A program made the translations under genes and the position numbers. Positions 38,112 to 47,715 of a DNA stretch of 64,000 nucleotides are shown in pieces. How positions within the stretch are numbered: the stretch's first letter is position 1; every line of letters starts with the position of its first letter. Source of the DNA: Colwellia sp. Arc7-635 (GTDB lineage Bacteria > Pseudomonadota > Gammaproteobacteria > Enterobacterales > Alteromonadaceae); the NCBI RefSeq assembly GCF_003971255.1, contig NZ_CP034660.1:3782001-3846000 (forward strand), given 5' to 3'. The notes beneath the pieces were generated by a model. The model was not told where the DNA came from. It saw only the letters and a list, made by a program, of their open reading frames with translations, and made no database searches.

Positions 38112-38427
38112 GCTTTACTCACTTCAAAAATAAGATATTAAAAAGACACCTACCAAGCACGCTAATATTAACATATTTTAGAGCAATTATTCAAAAGCAT
38201 AATATAAAGTCACTTTTTATTATCGATAATGTATAGATGAAATCTGTATGAATAATCGTAAGTACATAGACTAACATCCAAATTGAACACATTATTATTA
38301 TGTTTTATTGCTTCTAATCCCGATATATATTGAGCAGTACAAGTTTGTTCTATGCTAAGCAATACATTATATCGATTGAATTTACTGCTAGATCAATTGT
38401 TAGTGATCTCTCTTATTAATAAGGCAT
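38112..38427. other. Gene-free stretch
   Basis: About 315 AT-rich bases between the small membrane protein and the fadJ terminator. No ORF, repeat or clear promoter was picked out. Confidence 0.45.
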
Positions 38428-38459
38428 AAAAAAAGAGGCAATAAATTGCCTCTTTTTTA
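38428..38459 (-). terminator. Terminator of the fadIJ operon
   Basis: AAAAGAGGCAAT and ATTGCCTCTTTT form a near-perfect stem with flanking A and T runs; it works on both strands. It lies about 78 nt after the fadJ stop. Confidence 0.88.
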
Positions 38460-38536
38460 TCAGTATTGCCACTATTAGGCTAATAAATACCGCTAATAGT
38501 TAACGATTAATATAATCACCATTACTGCTAATTATA

Positions 38537-40686
38537 TTAATAAAAGCACTCACCTTGTTCAGCCATTTTCACTAGCGCATCACAAGGAGCAAATCGTTCA
38601 CCAAACTCTGATTGCCACTGTGTCAATTTACTGACTAACGTTGCAGCGCCAATTTTATCCATATATTGAAATGGTCCGCCAAGGAATGGAGGGAAGCCTA
38701 TGCCAAAGATAGCACCAATATCACCATCACGAGCATTACGAATAATCCCCTCATCTAAACAACGAGCAGCTTCATTTAACATCATATAAACACAACGTTC
38801 AGCTTGTGCGTCAGTCACTGCTCTATTGTTCACTTGTAGTCCAAGAAGTGTGTAAACACTTTCATCAACTAACTTTTTCTTACTTTTCGTGTTGTATTGA
38901 TAAAAGCCTTTTTTTACTTTCTTACCTAAACGGCCATCATCAATTAATTTCGAAAACGCTGCTGGAGCTGCAAATCGCTCTCCTAGTTCGGCCTGTAAGA
39001 TTGGCCCTATCTTAGCGCCTACATCAATACCAACTTCATCAAGCAGTTGCATAGGTCCAACAGGGAAACCAAACTTCACCATGGCTTTATCAAGCGCTTC
39101 AATAGAACAACCTTCAAGCAATAGCATTGCAGCTTCGTTCATATAGGGTGCTAAAATACGGTTAACATAAAAACCTGCTTTGTCTTTAACAACAATCGGC
39201 GTTTTACCTTGTTTTTTAGCAAAAGCAACGGTGGTAGAAATTGTTTGATCAGATGTCTTATCATGAGCAATAATTTCCGCTAGTGGCATTTTATCTACAG
39301 GTGAAAAATAATGCAGACCAATGACATTTTCAGGGCGTAATGCTCGCTCTGCAATTTGTCCGATAGGTAAGCTTGAAGTATTACTGGCAAAAATAGTATC
39401 TTCTTTACAATTGCTCTCAATATCAGCAACCATATTTTGTTTCAACGTTAGATCTTCAAACACCGCTTCTACAACGATATCAACATTATTAAAGCCACTA
39501 TAATCCGTTGTACCTGTTATAAGCGCCAACTGATTTTGCATTTCACTGTGACGCATAAAGCGACGTTTAACTTTTTTGTTTAATAAGTCATAACCATACT
39601 TTAGGGCAAAACTAATACCTTTATGCGAAATATCTTTAATACGCACCGGCAATTTAGCTTTAGTTGCTGTAACAAAAGCAATACCGCCCCCATTAAACCA
39701 CCGCCAAGCACTGCTGCACTGGTGATTTTTTTCGGTTCAACCCCTTCAACGCCCTGCTCTTTTTTCATATCTGTAGTAGCGAAAAATAACTGTCTAAGTT
39801 GAGCAGAAACATCACTCATCACCAGTTGGCCGAAATGATCAGCTTCAACTTGATAACCTTTTGAAGGCGCTTGCTCAACGCCCGCACGAATACAGTCAAT
39901 AATTTTTAACGGTGCAGGGTAATTACCTTTAGTTTTACTTAATACCGTTTTCGTCGCTTGATTAAATAAAATGCTACGGCCGACGCTATTACCTTCAAGT
40001 AACTTGTCCATAAATGACAACTGGCGAGCTTTAGGTTTTACCTTGCCAGAAAGTGCTAACTTCTCAGCAGTTATAAGCAACACGCTATTTGGCACTACAT
40101 CGCTAACTAAGCCCGCTTTTAATGCTTGTTTAGCGCGCAACTGCTTACCGGTAAGGATCATATCTAATGATTTTTGAATACCAACACGTTTAGGTAAACG
40201 CTGCGTACCACCGCTACCCGGTAACAAACCTAATTGCACTTCAGGTAAACCTAGAGCTGTTTTAGGGCTGTCACTACAAACAATGGCATGACAAGCCATC
40301 GCTAACTCTAATCCGCCGCCTAAACAAGCGCCATGTACAGCAGCAACCACTGGAATAGATAAATTTTCCAGTTGATCAAACATTATCTGACCTTGACGTG
40401 ACAAAGCTGTTGCCTCGGCAGCAGAAGTACACTTAGCGAGCATATGCACATCAGCGCCAGCAACAAACGAATCTGCTTTACCGCTTGCGAGTACTAAACC
40501 AATAATAGCTTTATCGTCACGTATTTCTTTTAGAATCTCAGCAATTTCATCTGAAAACTCAGCTTTTAAGGTGTTCATGGAATCGCCTTTAACATCCATG
40601 ATCAAATGTGCGATGCCATTTTCTTGGCGCACTAAGCTAAAAGTTTTATTATCTGTTGATCCGTTTGTTATTGTTACATCAGTCAT
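38537..40686 (-). pseudogene. fadJ: fadJ, fatty acid oxidation alpha subunit, split by a one-base frameshift
   Basis: Bifunctional enoyl-CoA hydratase / 3-hydroxyacyl-CoA dehydrogenase of the FadIJ beta-oxidation complex. The N-terminal hydratase half reads well (AAVHGACLGGGLELAMACH, LGLPEVQLGLLPGSGGTQRLP) up to [10 protein letters not shown], the NAD-binding loop. There the frame is lost at a run of five C (39687-39691, G on the coding strand). One more base in that run restores [12 protein letters not shown] and continues into the dehydrogenase half. The whole would then be 716 residues, close to E. coli FadJ (714). The gene is otherwise undamaged, so this is either a fresh mutation, programmed or phase-variable slippage, or a sequencing error. 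The start overlaps the fadI stop (TAATG). Confidence 0.85.
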
Positions 40687-41993
40687 TAATCTGTCTCCAC
40701 AATCATAGCCGCACCTAAACCACCCGCCGCACAAGCCGTAGTTAAGCCAACACCACCGCCACGGCGGTTTAATTCATTCAATGTTTGTACAATTAATCTT
40801 GTGCCGGTTGCAGCAAAAGGATGACCATAAGCTAGAGAACCGCCCATGACATTAAACTTGTCCATATCTATCTCGCCAATGGCTTTATCACGCCCTAAGT
40901 GCGTTTGAGCGAATTTATTGCTGCCAAACATTTTCACGTTAGCCAGTGCTTGCGCTGCAAATGCTTCATGCATTTCAATTAAATCTAAGTCTGCTAAATT
41001 CATGCCTGCGCGTTGTAAAGCAATAGGAGAAGCATAGCTTGGTCCCATTAACATATCTTCCCAAACATCAATAGCAGCAAAACCATAGCTGCGAATATAA
41101 CCTAATGGTTTATAGCCAAGTTCTTTTGCTCGGCCTTCACGCATCATCAATACTGCAGAAGCGCCATCAGTTAAAGGCGTACTCGTTGCCGCTGTTACTG
41201 TACCGTGCTTACGGTCAAAAACAGGACGTAATCTAGCGTAACTGGCTAACTCTGAATTTTCACGAATACAGTTATCTTTGGAGATAAACGATTTATAAGG
41301 TTCGCTATGAGCAGTCATTACCTCGCCATCAAGCTTACCTTCCTGCCAACTTTTAGTCGCTAAGGTATGTGAACGATGTGCTAAAGCATCTTGTTCTTCA
41401 CGAGTGATACCATGGGTTTTTGCCATTTGCTCAGCAGTTTGCCCCATTGAAAGACCGCTAGAATATTCAGCAACCGCAGGAGGAACAGGTAATATATCTT
41501 TAAAATTAAGCTGACGAATTAACGCCATTTTTGCACCAAACGAGCGCGCTTTACTCAAATCAAGTAACGTGCGGGCAAACTTCTTTGATACACCAACAGG
41601 GGCAACAGATGTCGAATCAGCACCACCAGCAACACCAACATCAACAAAGCCAGCCATAATAGACTCAGCAATATTCACTGTTGATTGAAAGCTAGTCGCA
41701 CAAGCTCGCGAAACACTGTAAGCATCAGTATGCACATTCATGCCAGTACCAAGCACTATTTCACGGGCAATGTTTGGCGCTTCCGGCATTTGTACCACTT
41801 GACCAAAAACTAGTTGATCGATAATTTTTGGATCTACATCGTGTTTTTTTAATAATTCATTAACAACAATTTTACCTAAATCGACGGCAGGAACTCCGTG
41901 AAAAGCGGTAGCTTGTTTTGCAAACGGCGTACGTAAACCAGCGACTATTGCTATGCGCTCTCCACTGCCTGTTACTAATTTTGATTTTGTCAT
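40686..41993 (-). CDS. fadI: Acetyl-CoA acyltransferase FadI (3-ketoacyl-CoA thiolase)
   Basis: Thiolase of the FadIJ complex, releasing acetyl-CoA from 3-ketoacyl-CoA. The nucleophile Cys is in [12 protein letters not shown] (near residue 95), and the C-terminal motifs [17 protein letters not shown] and [12 protein letters not shown] carry the catalytic His and Cys. The length of 435 is close to E. coli FadI (436). The ATG at 41993 has a GAG-type site upstream and is preferred over one 4 codons earlier. The stop overlaps the fadJ start, so translation is coupled. A palindrome and a promoter lie just upstream. Confidence 0.95.
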   Translation of the reverse strand: MTKSKLVTGSGERIAIVAGLRTPFAKQATAFHGVPAVDLGKIVVNELLKKHDVDPKIIDQLVFGQVVQMPEAPNIAREIVLGTGMNVHTDAYSVSRACATSFQSTVNIAESIMAGFVDVGVAGGADSTSVAPVGVSKKFARTLLDLSKARSFGAKMALIRQLNFKDILPVPPAVAEYSSGLSMGQTAEQMAKTHGITREEQDALAHRSHTLATKSWQEGKLDGEVMTAHSEPYKSFISKDNCIRENSELASYARLRPVFDRKHGTVTAATSTPLTDGASAVLMMREGRAKELGYKPLGYIRSYGFAAIDVWEDMLMGPSYASPIALQRAGMNLADLDLIEMHEAFAAQALANVKMFGSNKFAQTHLGRDKAIGEIDMDKFNVMGGSLAYGHPFAATGTRLIVQTLNELNRRGGGVGLTTACAAGGLGAAMIVETD

Positions 41994-42020
41994 TTTTATT
42001 CTCATCTTGTTGCAACGCTT

Positions 42021-42037
42021 AAGAGGTCAGACCTCTT
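42021..42037 (-). promoter_or_regulatory. 17-bp perfect palindrome before fadI (FadR-like operator or REP-like)
   Basis: AAGAGGTCAGACCTCTT. The core GGTC-N-GACC and the outer AA/TT agree with the FadR operator (AACTGGTCNGACCNGTT); the two bases between differ. It lies about 7-23 nt after the predicted fadI transcription start, a place where a repressor would block. REP-type repeats linked to RAYT transposases can look similar, so the reading is open. Confidence 0.45.
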
Positions 42038-42050
42038 TGGATTTAAGATA

Positions 42051-42078
42051 ATTCTAACGATATATAGAAATAATTCAA
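42051..42078 (-). promoter_or_regulatory. Promoter of fadI-fadJ
   Basis: On the minus strand TTGAAT (42073-42078), 16 bp, then TAGAAT (42051-42056). The start would be near 42044. Confidence 0.45.
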
Positions 42079-42194
42079 TGATTAGCTAACAAAATTTAAG
42101 CAAATTAGTGCCAAGACATTAAAAAGCTAAGAAAAACTTCTACTTTTTTGTCATTATGCTTGTTTTTTAAAAGCTGAACCTTATATCAATTTAT

Positions 42195-42205
42195 GGGTCA
42201 GACCC
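42195..42205. other. Second GGTC-A-GACC palindrome, before moxR
   Basis: GGGTCAGACCC, an 11-bp perfect palindrome with the same core as the one near fadI, about 16 bp before a TATAAT (42221-42226) that may serve moxR. Confidence 0.5.
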
Positions 42206-42244
42206 GCTGACTGAAACTTTTATAATCAATAAGAACGATAAACT

Positions 42245-43201
42245 ATGGCTATTGAACACTTTTCTTCATTAAAAGAACATCTATCTTCACAAATTATCGG
42301 ACAACATGCACTGGTTGAAAATTTACTCATTGCGCTTTTAGCCAATGGTCATCTTATTGTAGAAGGTCCACCGGGTTTAGCAAAAACTCGTGCTGTTAAC
42401 GCATTAGCACAAGGACTAGAAGCAGACTTTCATCGTGTACAGTTTACACCTGATTTATTACCTGCTGATTTAACGGGCACAGATATCTATCGCCCAGAAG
42501 ATGGCACCTTTGTTTTTCAACCCGGTCCATTGTTTCGTAACCTAGTGCTAGCGGATGAAATTAACCGCGCACCTGCGAAAGTACAATCAGCCTTATTAGA
42601 AGCCATGGCAGAAGGACAAATTACGGTTGGTAGAAATACTTACCCGTTACCTGAATTATTTTTGGTTATGGCAACACAAAATCCAATTGAACAAGAAGGT
42701 ACCTATCCCCTACCTGAAGCACAGCTTGATCGCTTTTTAATGCATGTCGAAATTGACTATCCTGATGCCGCCAGTGAGCTAGAAATTTTAAAGCTTAATC
42801 GTGGTGAAGCATTAAAAGTAGAAAAAAAGACAGTAAAAGAAATCACCCAAGCCGACATTTTTGCAGCTCGCGAACAAGTGATGAAAATTCATATGGCGCC
42901 GGCAGTAGAAAACTATATCGTTGATTTGATTATGGCAACGCGTACGCCAGAAAAATATGACGAAAAATTAAAGCAATGGCTTGCTTATGGTGCTAGCCCG
43001 CGTGCCACTATTGCCCTTGATCGTTGTGCTCGAGCACGAGCTTGGTTAAACAACCGCGATTTTGTTAGTCCTGAAGACGTACAAGCTGTTTTTCATAACG
43101 TTTTACGCCACCGTATATTAATGACATACCAAGCTGAAGCGGAAGGTATTAGTAGTAATCAACTACTTGATCACTTACTCAGTTTAGTGGCGGTTGCCTA
43201 A
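42245..43201 (+). CDS. MoxR-family AAA+ ATPase
   Basis: ATPase of the MoxR class, thought to act as a chaperone with von Willebrand A (VWA) proteins. Walker A is GPPGLAKTR (about residue 40) and Walker B is LVLADEINRAP; the sensor part AYGASPRATIALDRCARA is typical. The 318-residue length is standard. It leads a six-gene operon (MoxR, DUF58, DUF4381, BatA, BatB/C, BatD), like the Bat aerotolerance operons. Confidence 0.94.
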   Translation: MAIEHFSSLKEHLSSQIIGQHALVENLLIALLANGHLIVEGPPGLAKTRAVNALAQGLEADFHRVQFTPDLLPADLTGTDIYRPEDGTFVFQPGPLFRNLVLADEINRAPAKVQSALLEAMAEGQITVGRNTYPLPELFLVMATQNPIEQEGTYPLPEAQLDRFLMHVEIDYPDAASELEILKLNRGEALKVEKKTVKEITQADIFAAREQVMKIHMAPAVENYIVDLIMATRTPEKYDEKLKQWLAYGASPRATIALDRCARARAWLNNRDFVSPEDVQAVFHNVLRHRILMTYQAEAEGISSNQLLDHLLSLVAVA

Positions 43202-43216
43202 GCGCAAATTAACGTT

Positions 43217-44236
43217 ATGTGGTTTAACCAAAAAAAATCGGCTGAAAAGCACAACCCAAAAAAATTGCTTGATGAACTTGCCAGCAATGGTATTGAATTA
43301 ACCATAGAAGAGTTGATTCGATACCAGAGTAAAAGCTCACTAATTAATTTAGCGGCATCAAAAAGTTTACATGGCAAAATGTCGGGTAATTATCTCGCCC
43401 GTAGTAAAGGCCGAGGCATGGAGTTTGATGAAGTTCGCCATTATCAAAATGGTGACGACATTCGCGCTATTGATTGGCGGGTAACCGCTCGTACCGGCAA
43501 AACGCACACCAAATTATTTCGTGAAGAAGTAGAGCGTCCTGTGCTTATCGCGACTGACTTAAATGCAAGTATGTTTTTTGGTACACGTTTACTCTTTAAA
43601 TCAGTGCAAGCAGCGCATGTTGCCTCTTTAGTGGCTTGGCATGCAAAATCTCGTGGTGATCGTATTGGCGGTGTGGTATTTAATCAGCATAAGCACAATG
43701 AATTAAAACCACGTAGCCGACAACAAGGCGTATTACATTATCTACACGCTTTAGTTAAAAGCCATGCAGAATCTTTAATGCTCGCCAACGAGCCATTAAA
43801 TCGCCAACAAGCAAGAATCGCTTTTGAACAAAACTGTGCTCGTTTACGTCAACTCGCTAAACCTGGCAGCTTAGTTTATTTAATAACAGATGCCTTTAAC
43901 CTTAGCGATGAAGCTGTTCGTCACTTAGCCAATATTAGTCGACACTGTGAATTAGTGGTGTGCTTGATCAGTGATCCACTCGAACAACAGCTACCTGATA
44001 GTAAGCATAAAATTAGCGTTGCTATTACTAATGGTGAAAATGATGATGACAGTGATCGCCAGCAATTAATACTTGGTGACAAAGTACTTGCTGAAAAATA
44101 TCATCAGCAAGCAATGCACTTAAACGAAATTATGGAACAAAAATTGACAAAAGCTGGCGCTCGCTTATTACATTTTTGTGCCAGTGAAGCACTTGAAACT
44201 CAATTACACCGCGGAGTAGCATCATGGATCCGTTAG
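43217..44236 (+). CDS. DUF58 domain protein
   Basis: Cytoplasmic VWA-like partner of MoxR, function unproven. The family signature GRGMEFDEVRHYQNGDDIRAIDWRVTARTGKTHTKLFREE-type region is seen near residues 69-110. The rest resembles a VWA fold without a clear metal site (TDLNAS). It starts 15 nt after MoxR and overlaps the next gene by 13 nt. Confidence 0.88.
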   Translation: MWFNQKKSAEKHNPKKLLDELASNGIELTIEELIRYQSKSSLINLAASKSLHGKMSGNYLARSKGRGMEFDEVRHYQNGDDIRAIDWRVTARTGKTHTKLFREEVERPVLIATDLNASMFFGTRLLFKSVQAAHVASLVAWHAKSRGDRIGGVVFNQHKHNELKPRSRQQGVLHYLHALVKSHAESLMLANEPLNRQQARIAFEQNCARLRQLAKPGSLVYLITDAFNLSDEAVRHLANISRHCELVVCLISDPLEQQLPDSKHKISVAITNGENDDDSDRQQLILGDKVLAEKYHQQAMHLNEIMEQKLTKAGARLLHFCASEALETQLHRGVASWIR

Positions 44237-44808
44237 CACAATTAAGTGATATTCACCTGCCTGCTGATATACACAGCTACCCTATCGCTCCAGGCTGGTG
44301 GGTGTTAGCAGGTGTTTGTTTAGCATTACTTATCTATGGCGCATTAAAACTTCGCCGATCAATACTTAAAAATAAAGCCAAAAAAGCAGCATTAAAACAA
44401 TTGTCATCTACGACAGAAGTCGGTGCGATTATCGCTTTACTAAAATGGGCGGCATTACAGTACTTTCCACGCCAGCAAGTCGCGAACTTAACCGGCTCAA
44501 ATTTCAAAACGTTTTTAGTTGCAAGCTTACCGATTAAACACCAGCAAAAATTTTCTGAACTTAGTGGCGAACATTTTACTCAGGTTTATCATCATGAGGC
44601 AGCAAGTAAAACCTCCGCTGAACTTTCTGCTGCGACAAAGTTATGGCTCAGCCATGCCCTACCGCCAATACCAGAATCACCCGCTGTCGTTGAATCGCCA
44701 GCCTTAACAAAAAACGCTTCAAGTCCAAGCGCTGATATTGATAGCGAAGTAACTACTAAAGAGAAGAGACTTGAGCAAACTGATGAAAATAATGGAGTCA
44801 AACCATGA
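44224..44808 (+). CDS. DUF4381 membrane protein of the Bat operon
   Basis: Membrane-anchored protein of unknown function. A short N-terminus (DPLAQLSDIHLPADI) is followed by one helix (WWVLAGVCLALLIYGALKL, about residues 27-45). The cytoplasmic domain has the LLKWAALQYFPRQQVANLTG stretch typical of DUF4381, and a disordered acidic tail ends it. It overlaps DUF58 by 13 nt and batA by 4 nt (ATGA), a sign of tight coupling. Confidence 0.85.
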   Translation: MDPLAQLSDIHLPADIHSYPIAPGWWVLAGVCLALLIYGALKLRRSILKNKAKKAALKQLSSTTEVGAIIALLKWAALQYFPRQQVANLTGSNFKTFLVASLPIKHQQKFSELSGEHFTQVYHHEAASKTSAELSAATKLWLSHALPPIPESPAVVESPALTKNASSPSADIDSEVTTKEKRLEQTDENNGVKP

Positions 44809-45824
44809 TCCATTTTGATTTTATTTGGGCGCTCATAGCCCTGCCTTTACCGTTACTTATTTATTGGCTTCCAGCGAAAAAGCAAGTGCAAGCCGCACCA
44901 CTTAGAATGCCAACGGTTATCAAAGGTGTAAAAACTCAAGAATTCGCACCCGAAAAGAAAAAAACATCGCTACTGATCCTTAGCTTAATTTGGTCATTAG
45001 TGGTATTGGCTTGTACCCAGCCACAATGGCTTGGCGAAGCGGTTAATGTGCCGACAGAAGGTCGAGAAATGATGATAGCCGTCGATCTCTCTGGCAGCAT
45101 GCAAGTCGAAGACATGAACCTCAACGGTCGAACCGTCAACCGACTTGATATGCTAAAAGTATTACTAGGTGAATTTATTGAACGTCGTAACGGCGATCGC
45201 CTAGGTTTAATTTTATTTGGTGATGATGCTTACATGCAAACACCAATGACTTTCGACCGAAAAACCGTACAACAAATGCTAGACGAAGCGGTATTAGGTC
45301 TAGTGGGTAAACAAACCGCAATAGGTGATGCTATTGCACTTGCCGTTAAACGTTTTGATGAAAAAAAAGAATCTAATCGAGTGTTATTACTGCTCACTGA
45401 TGGCCAAAATACCGCAGGAAAAATAACGCCTGAACAGGCGCTTGAATTAGCCGTGGCGAAAGACATCACTATTTACTCTATCGGAATTGGTGCTGATGTT
45501 ATGATCCAAAATTCATTATTTGGTGCACGTCGTGTCAACCCTTCTAGCGATCTTGATGAAGAATCATTACAACGACTCGCTGACGAAACAGGCGGCCGTT
45601 ATTATCGGGCACGAGCCAGTGAAGACATGAGTAAAATTTATCAGTTACTTGATGAGCTTGAACCCGTTGAACAAGATCAACAGCAAATGCGACCATTAAG
45701 TGCCTTATTTTACTGGCCTTTAGGCTTAGCTTTACTGATAAGTTTGATCACTTTGCTTGTTAACACGACTTCTACAGGTCAATTCTTCATGAAAAGAAAA
45801 GCAAATATGGGAGCTGAATATTAA
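44805..45824 (+). CDS. VWA-domain membrane protein BatA
   Basis: VWA protein anchored by N-terminal and C-terminal helices (about residues 4-20, 55-75 and 305-325). The MIDAS metal site is complete: DLSGS near residue 93, and the later Thr/Asp positions in LTDGQNT. The protein is likely a partner of MoxR that binds metal and another protein in the periplasm. Overlaps of 4 nt upstream and 1-nt spacing downstream place it in one operon. Confidence 0.9.
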   Translation: MIHFDFIWALIALPLPLLIYWLPAKKQVQAAPLRMPTVIKGVKTQEFAPEKKKTSLLILSLIWSLVVLACTQPQWLGEAVNVPTEGREMMIAVDLSGSMQVEDMNLNGRTVNRLDMLKVLLGEFIERRNGDRLGLILFGDDAYMQTPMTFDRKTVQQMLDEAVLGLVGKQTAIGDAIALAVKRFDEKKESNRVLLLLTDGQNTAGKITPEQALELAVAKDITIYSIGIGADVMIQNSLFGARRVNPSSDLDEESLQRLADETGGRYYRARASEDMSKIYQLLDELEPVEQDQQQMRPLSALFYWPLGLALLISLITLLVNTTSTGQFFMKRKANMGAEY

Positions 45825-45825
45825 T

Positions 45826-47715
45826 ATGACTGACTTTCATTTTATTCGCCCACTTTGGCTATTAGCCATTATTGTTTTAATGCTAATGCTATTCATGTTG
45901 AAAAAGCTACGTATTAAACAATCAGGTTGGCAACAACTTTTACCCGCACATTTAGCAAAGGTTTTAGTACAAGGTAACGCCAGAGCAAAATCTAGCTCGT
46001 TGGTTATTCCATTTTTCATTGGTTTATTATCTATTTTAGCAATGGCAGGTCCAAGCTGGCAAAAACTACCACAACCGGTTTATCAAGTAGCACAAGGCTC
46101 AGTGTTAATCATGGACATGTCGTATTCAATGTACGCCACCGACGTTGCTCCAAATCGCTTAACACGCGCACGCTATAAAGCCATAGATTTACTCGACAGC
46201 ATTAAGGACGGTGAAATTGGTCTTATTGCTTATGCTGGTGACGCTTTTAGTATTAGCCCGCTAACCGATGACAGCAACAATATTAAATTACTATTACCCT
46301 CATTAAGTCCTGAACTTATGCCAGCACTAGGCAGTAATCCACTTGCGGCGTTAACGCTAGCTAACGAAATGTTAGTTAATGCGGGCCATAACAGTGGCGA
46401 TATTTATTGGTTTACTGACGGCATTGACAATATTGATATTCAAGACATAACTCAATGGTCCCGCGAACATCCTTACCGCCTCAATATTCTCGGCGTTGGC
46501 ACAAAAGCAGGTGCTCCGATTAAGCTGAATAATGGCGAGCTAATGAAAGACGACAATGGTGCGATTATTGTGCCTAAGTTAACCGTACAAGCATTACGAG
46601 GTTTGGCTAATCGTGGTAATGGCAACTATACCACCTTGACACACAACAATAGAGATATTGAAAAGCTGACCTTACAGCCATTAATAAGCGAAACAGAAGA
46701 AAGCAAAAAAACCGACAACACCGGCGATCAATGGCAAGAGTTTGGTCCGTATTTATTGTTACTGGTTTTACCAATGTTACTCGGGTACTTCAGGCGTGGC
46801 GCATTATTGCTCACCCTGCCGTTTGCTCTTATATTTATTCCAAATAACAAGGCGCAGGCTGATGTTTGGCAAGACCTTTGGAAAACTAAAGATCAACAAG
46901 GCCAAGAACACTTTAAGAGTGAGCAATATCAGCAAGCGGCTCAGGAATTTAAAAACCCACTCTGGCAAGGTAGCGCTCATTATAAAGCTGGCGATTACGA
47001 GCAAGCTTTAGCCGCATTTCAACAAGCCGATAGCGCTGATGCATTATTTAACCAAGGTAATGCTTTAGCAAAACTACAAAGGCTTGATGAAGCAATGGCC
47101 GCTTATGATAAAGCCCTGCAGCGCGATCCAAATTTGACTGATGCGAAAGAGAACAAAAAAATAATCGAGCAATTAAAGAAACAACAAAAAGAGAATCAAG
47201 AACAACAATCAGGCGACGATCAGCAACAACAGAATAAAGATCAAGATCAGCAAGGTGAGAATCAAGACGGAAAGAATCAAGACAGCGAAAGCGACAATCA
47301 GCAAAACGAGCAGCAAGACCAACAGAGCTCAGAGCAGCAAAACTCAGATCAGCAAAACTCAGATCAGCAAAACTCAGATCAGCAAGACTCCGAGCAAAAA
47401 AATCAGGAAAATGAAAGCTCTGAACAGAACGAAGAGCAACAGCAACAAGCAAAAGATGACAAGCAAGAATCGTCTGATGAACAACAGGCTAAAAGTGCTC
47501 AACAAGCAGAAGAGGCTGAAAAGCCAACAGATGAAAAAAGCCTGCAAGCACAACAGTTAGCGGAAGAATTAGCGAAAGAAACTGAGCAAAAGCATCAACA
47601 GTTACTAAATAAAGTTACTGACGATCCCTATATGTTACTAAGAAATAAAATGCAGTTAGAGTATCAAAAACGTCATCAAGACCGCCGAAATATAGGAGTT
47701 AAGAAAAAGTGGTAA
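45826..47715 (+). CDS. VWA and TPR protein, BatB-BatC fusion
   Basis: A single 629-residue protein combines BatB and BatC, which are separate in some bacteria. N-terminal membrane helices come first, then a VWA domain with MIDAS motif DMSYS (near residue 97). A further helix pair lies near 305-340, then TPR units (SAHYKAGDYEQALAAFQQADSADALFNQGNALAKLQRLDEAMAAYDKAL, about 385-435). A Gln/Asn/Asp/Glu-rich tail of about 150 residues follows, ending in a basic, helical C-terminus. The tail includes a five-residue repeat (NSDQQ). It overlaps BatD by 7 nt. Confidence 0.88.
   Translation: MTDFHFIRPLWLLAIIVLMLMLFMLKKLRIKQSGWQQLLPAHLAKVLVQGNARAKSSSLVIPFFIGLLSILAMAGPSWQKLPQPVYQVAQGSVLIMDMSYSMYATDVAPNRLTRARYKAIDLLDSIKDGEIGLIAYAGDAFSISPLTDDSNNIKLLLPSLSPELMPALGSNPLAALTLANEMLVNAGHNSGDIYWFTDGIDNIDIQDITQWSREHPYRLNILGVGTKAGAPIKLNNGELMKDDNGAIIVPKLTVQALRGLANRGNGNYTTLTHNNRDIEKLTLQPLISETEESKKTDNTGDQWQEFGPYLLLLVLPMLLGYFRRGALLLTLPFALIFIPNNKAQADVWQDLWKTKDQQGQEHFKSEQYQQAAQEFKNPLWQGSAHYKAGDYEQALAAFQQADSADALFNQGNALAKLQRLDEAMAAYDKALQRDPNLTDAKENKKIIEQLKKQQKENQEQQSGDDQQQQNKDQDQQGENQDGKNQDSESDNQQNEQQDQQSSEQQNSDQQNSDQQNSDQQDSEQKNQENESSEQNEEQQQQAKDDKQESSDEQQAKSAQQAEEAEKPTDEKSLQAQQLAEELAKETEQKHQQLLNKVTDDPYMLLRNKMQLEYQKRHQDRRNIGVKKKW
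47335..47394 (+). repeat. 15-bp tandem repeat in the BatB/C tail
   Basis: CAGCAAAACTCAGAT occurs three times exactly, then once in altered form, coding for QQNSD units. It is in frame, so copy number changes would keep the protein open. Confidence 0.9.

Noticed and set aside
38537-39652. Separate 3-hydroxyacyl-CoA dehydrogenase gene starting at 39652
   Set aside because: Its start is an internal Met inside the NAD-binding domain, without the GxGxxG loop; it is the second half of the frameshifted fadJ.
47048-47452. 134-codon frame antisense to BatB/C
   Set aside because: Shadow of the Gln/Asp-rich tail; the repetitive protein (LSFADLSFAD type) mirrors the DNA repeat.
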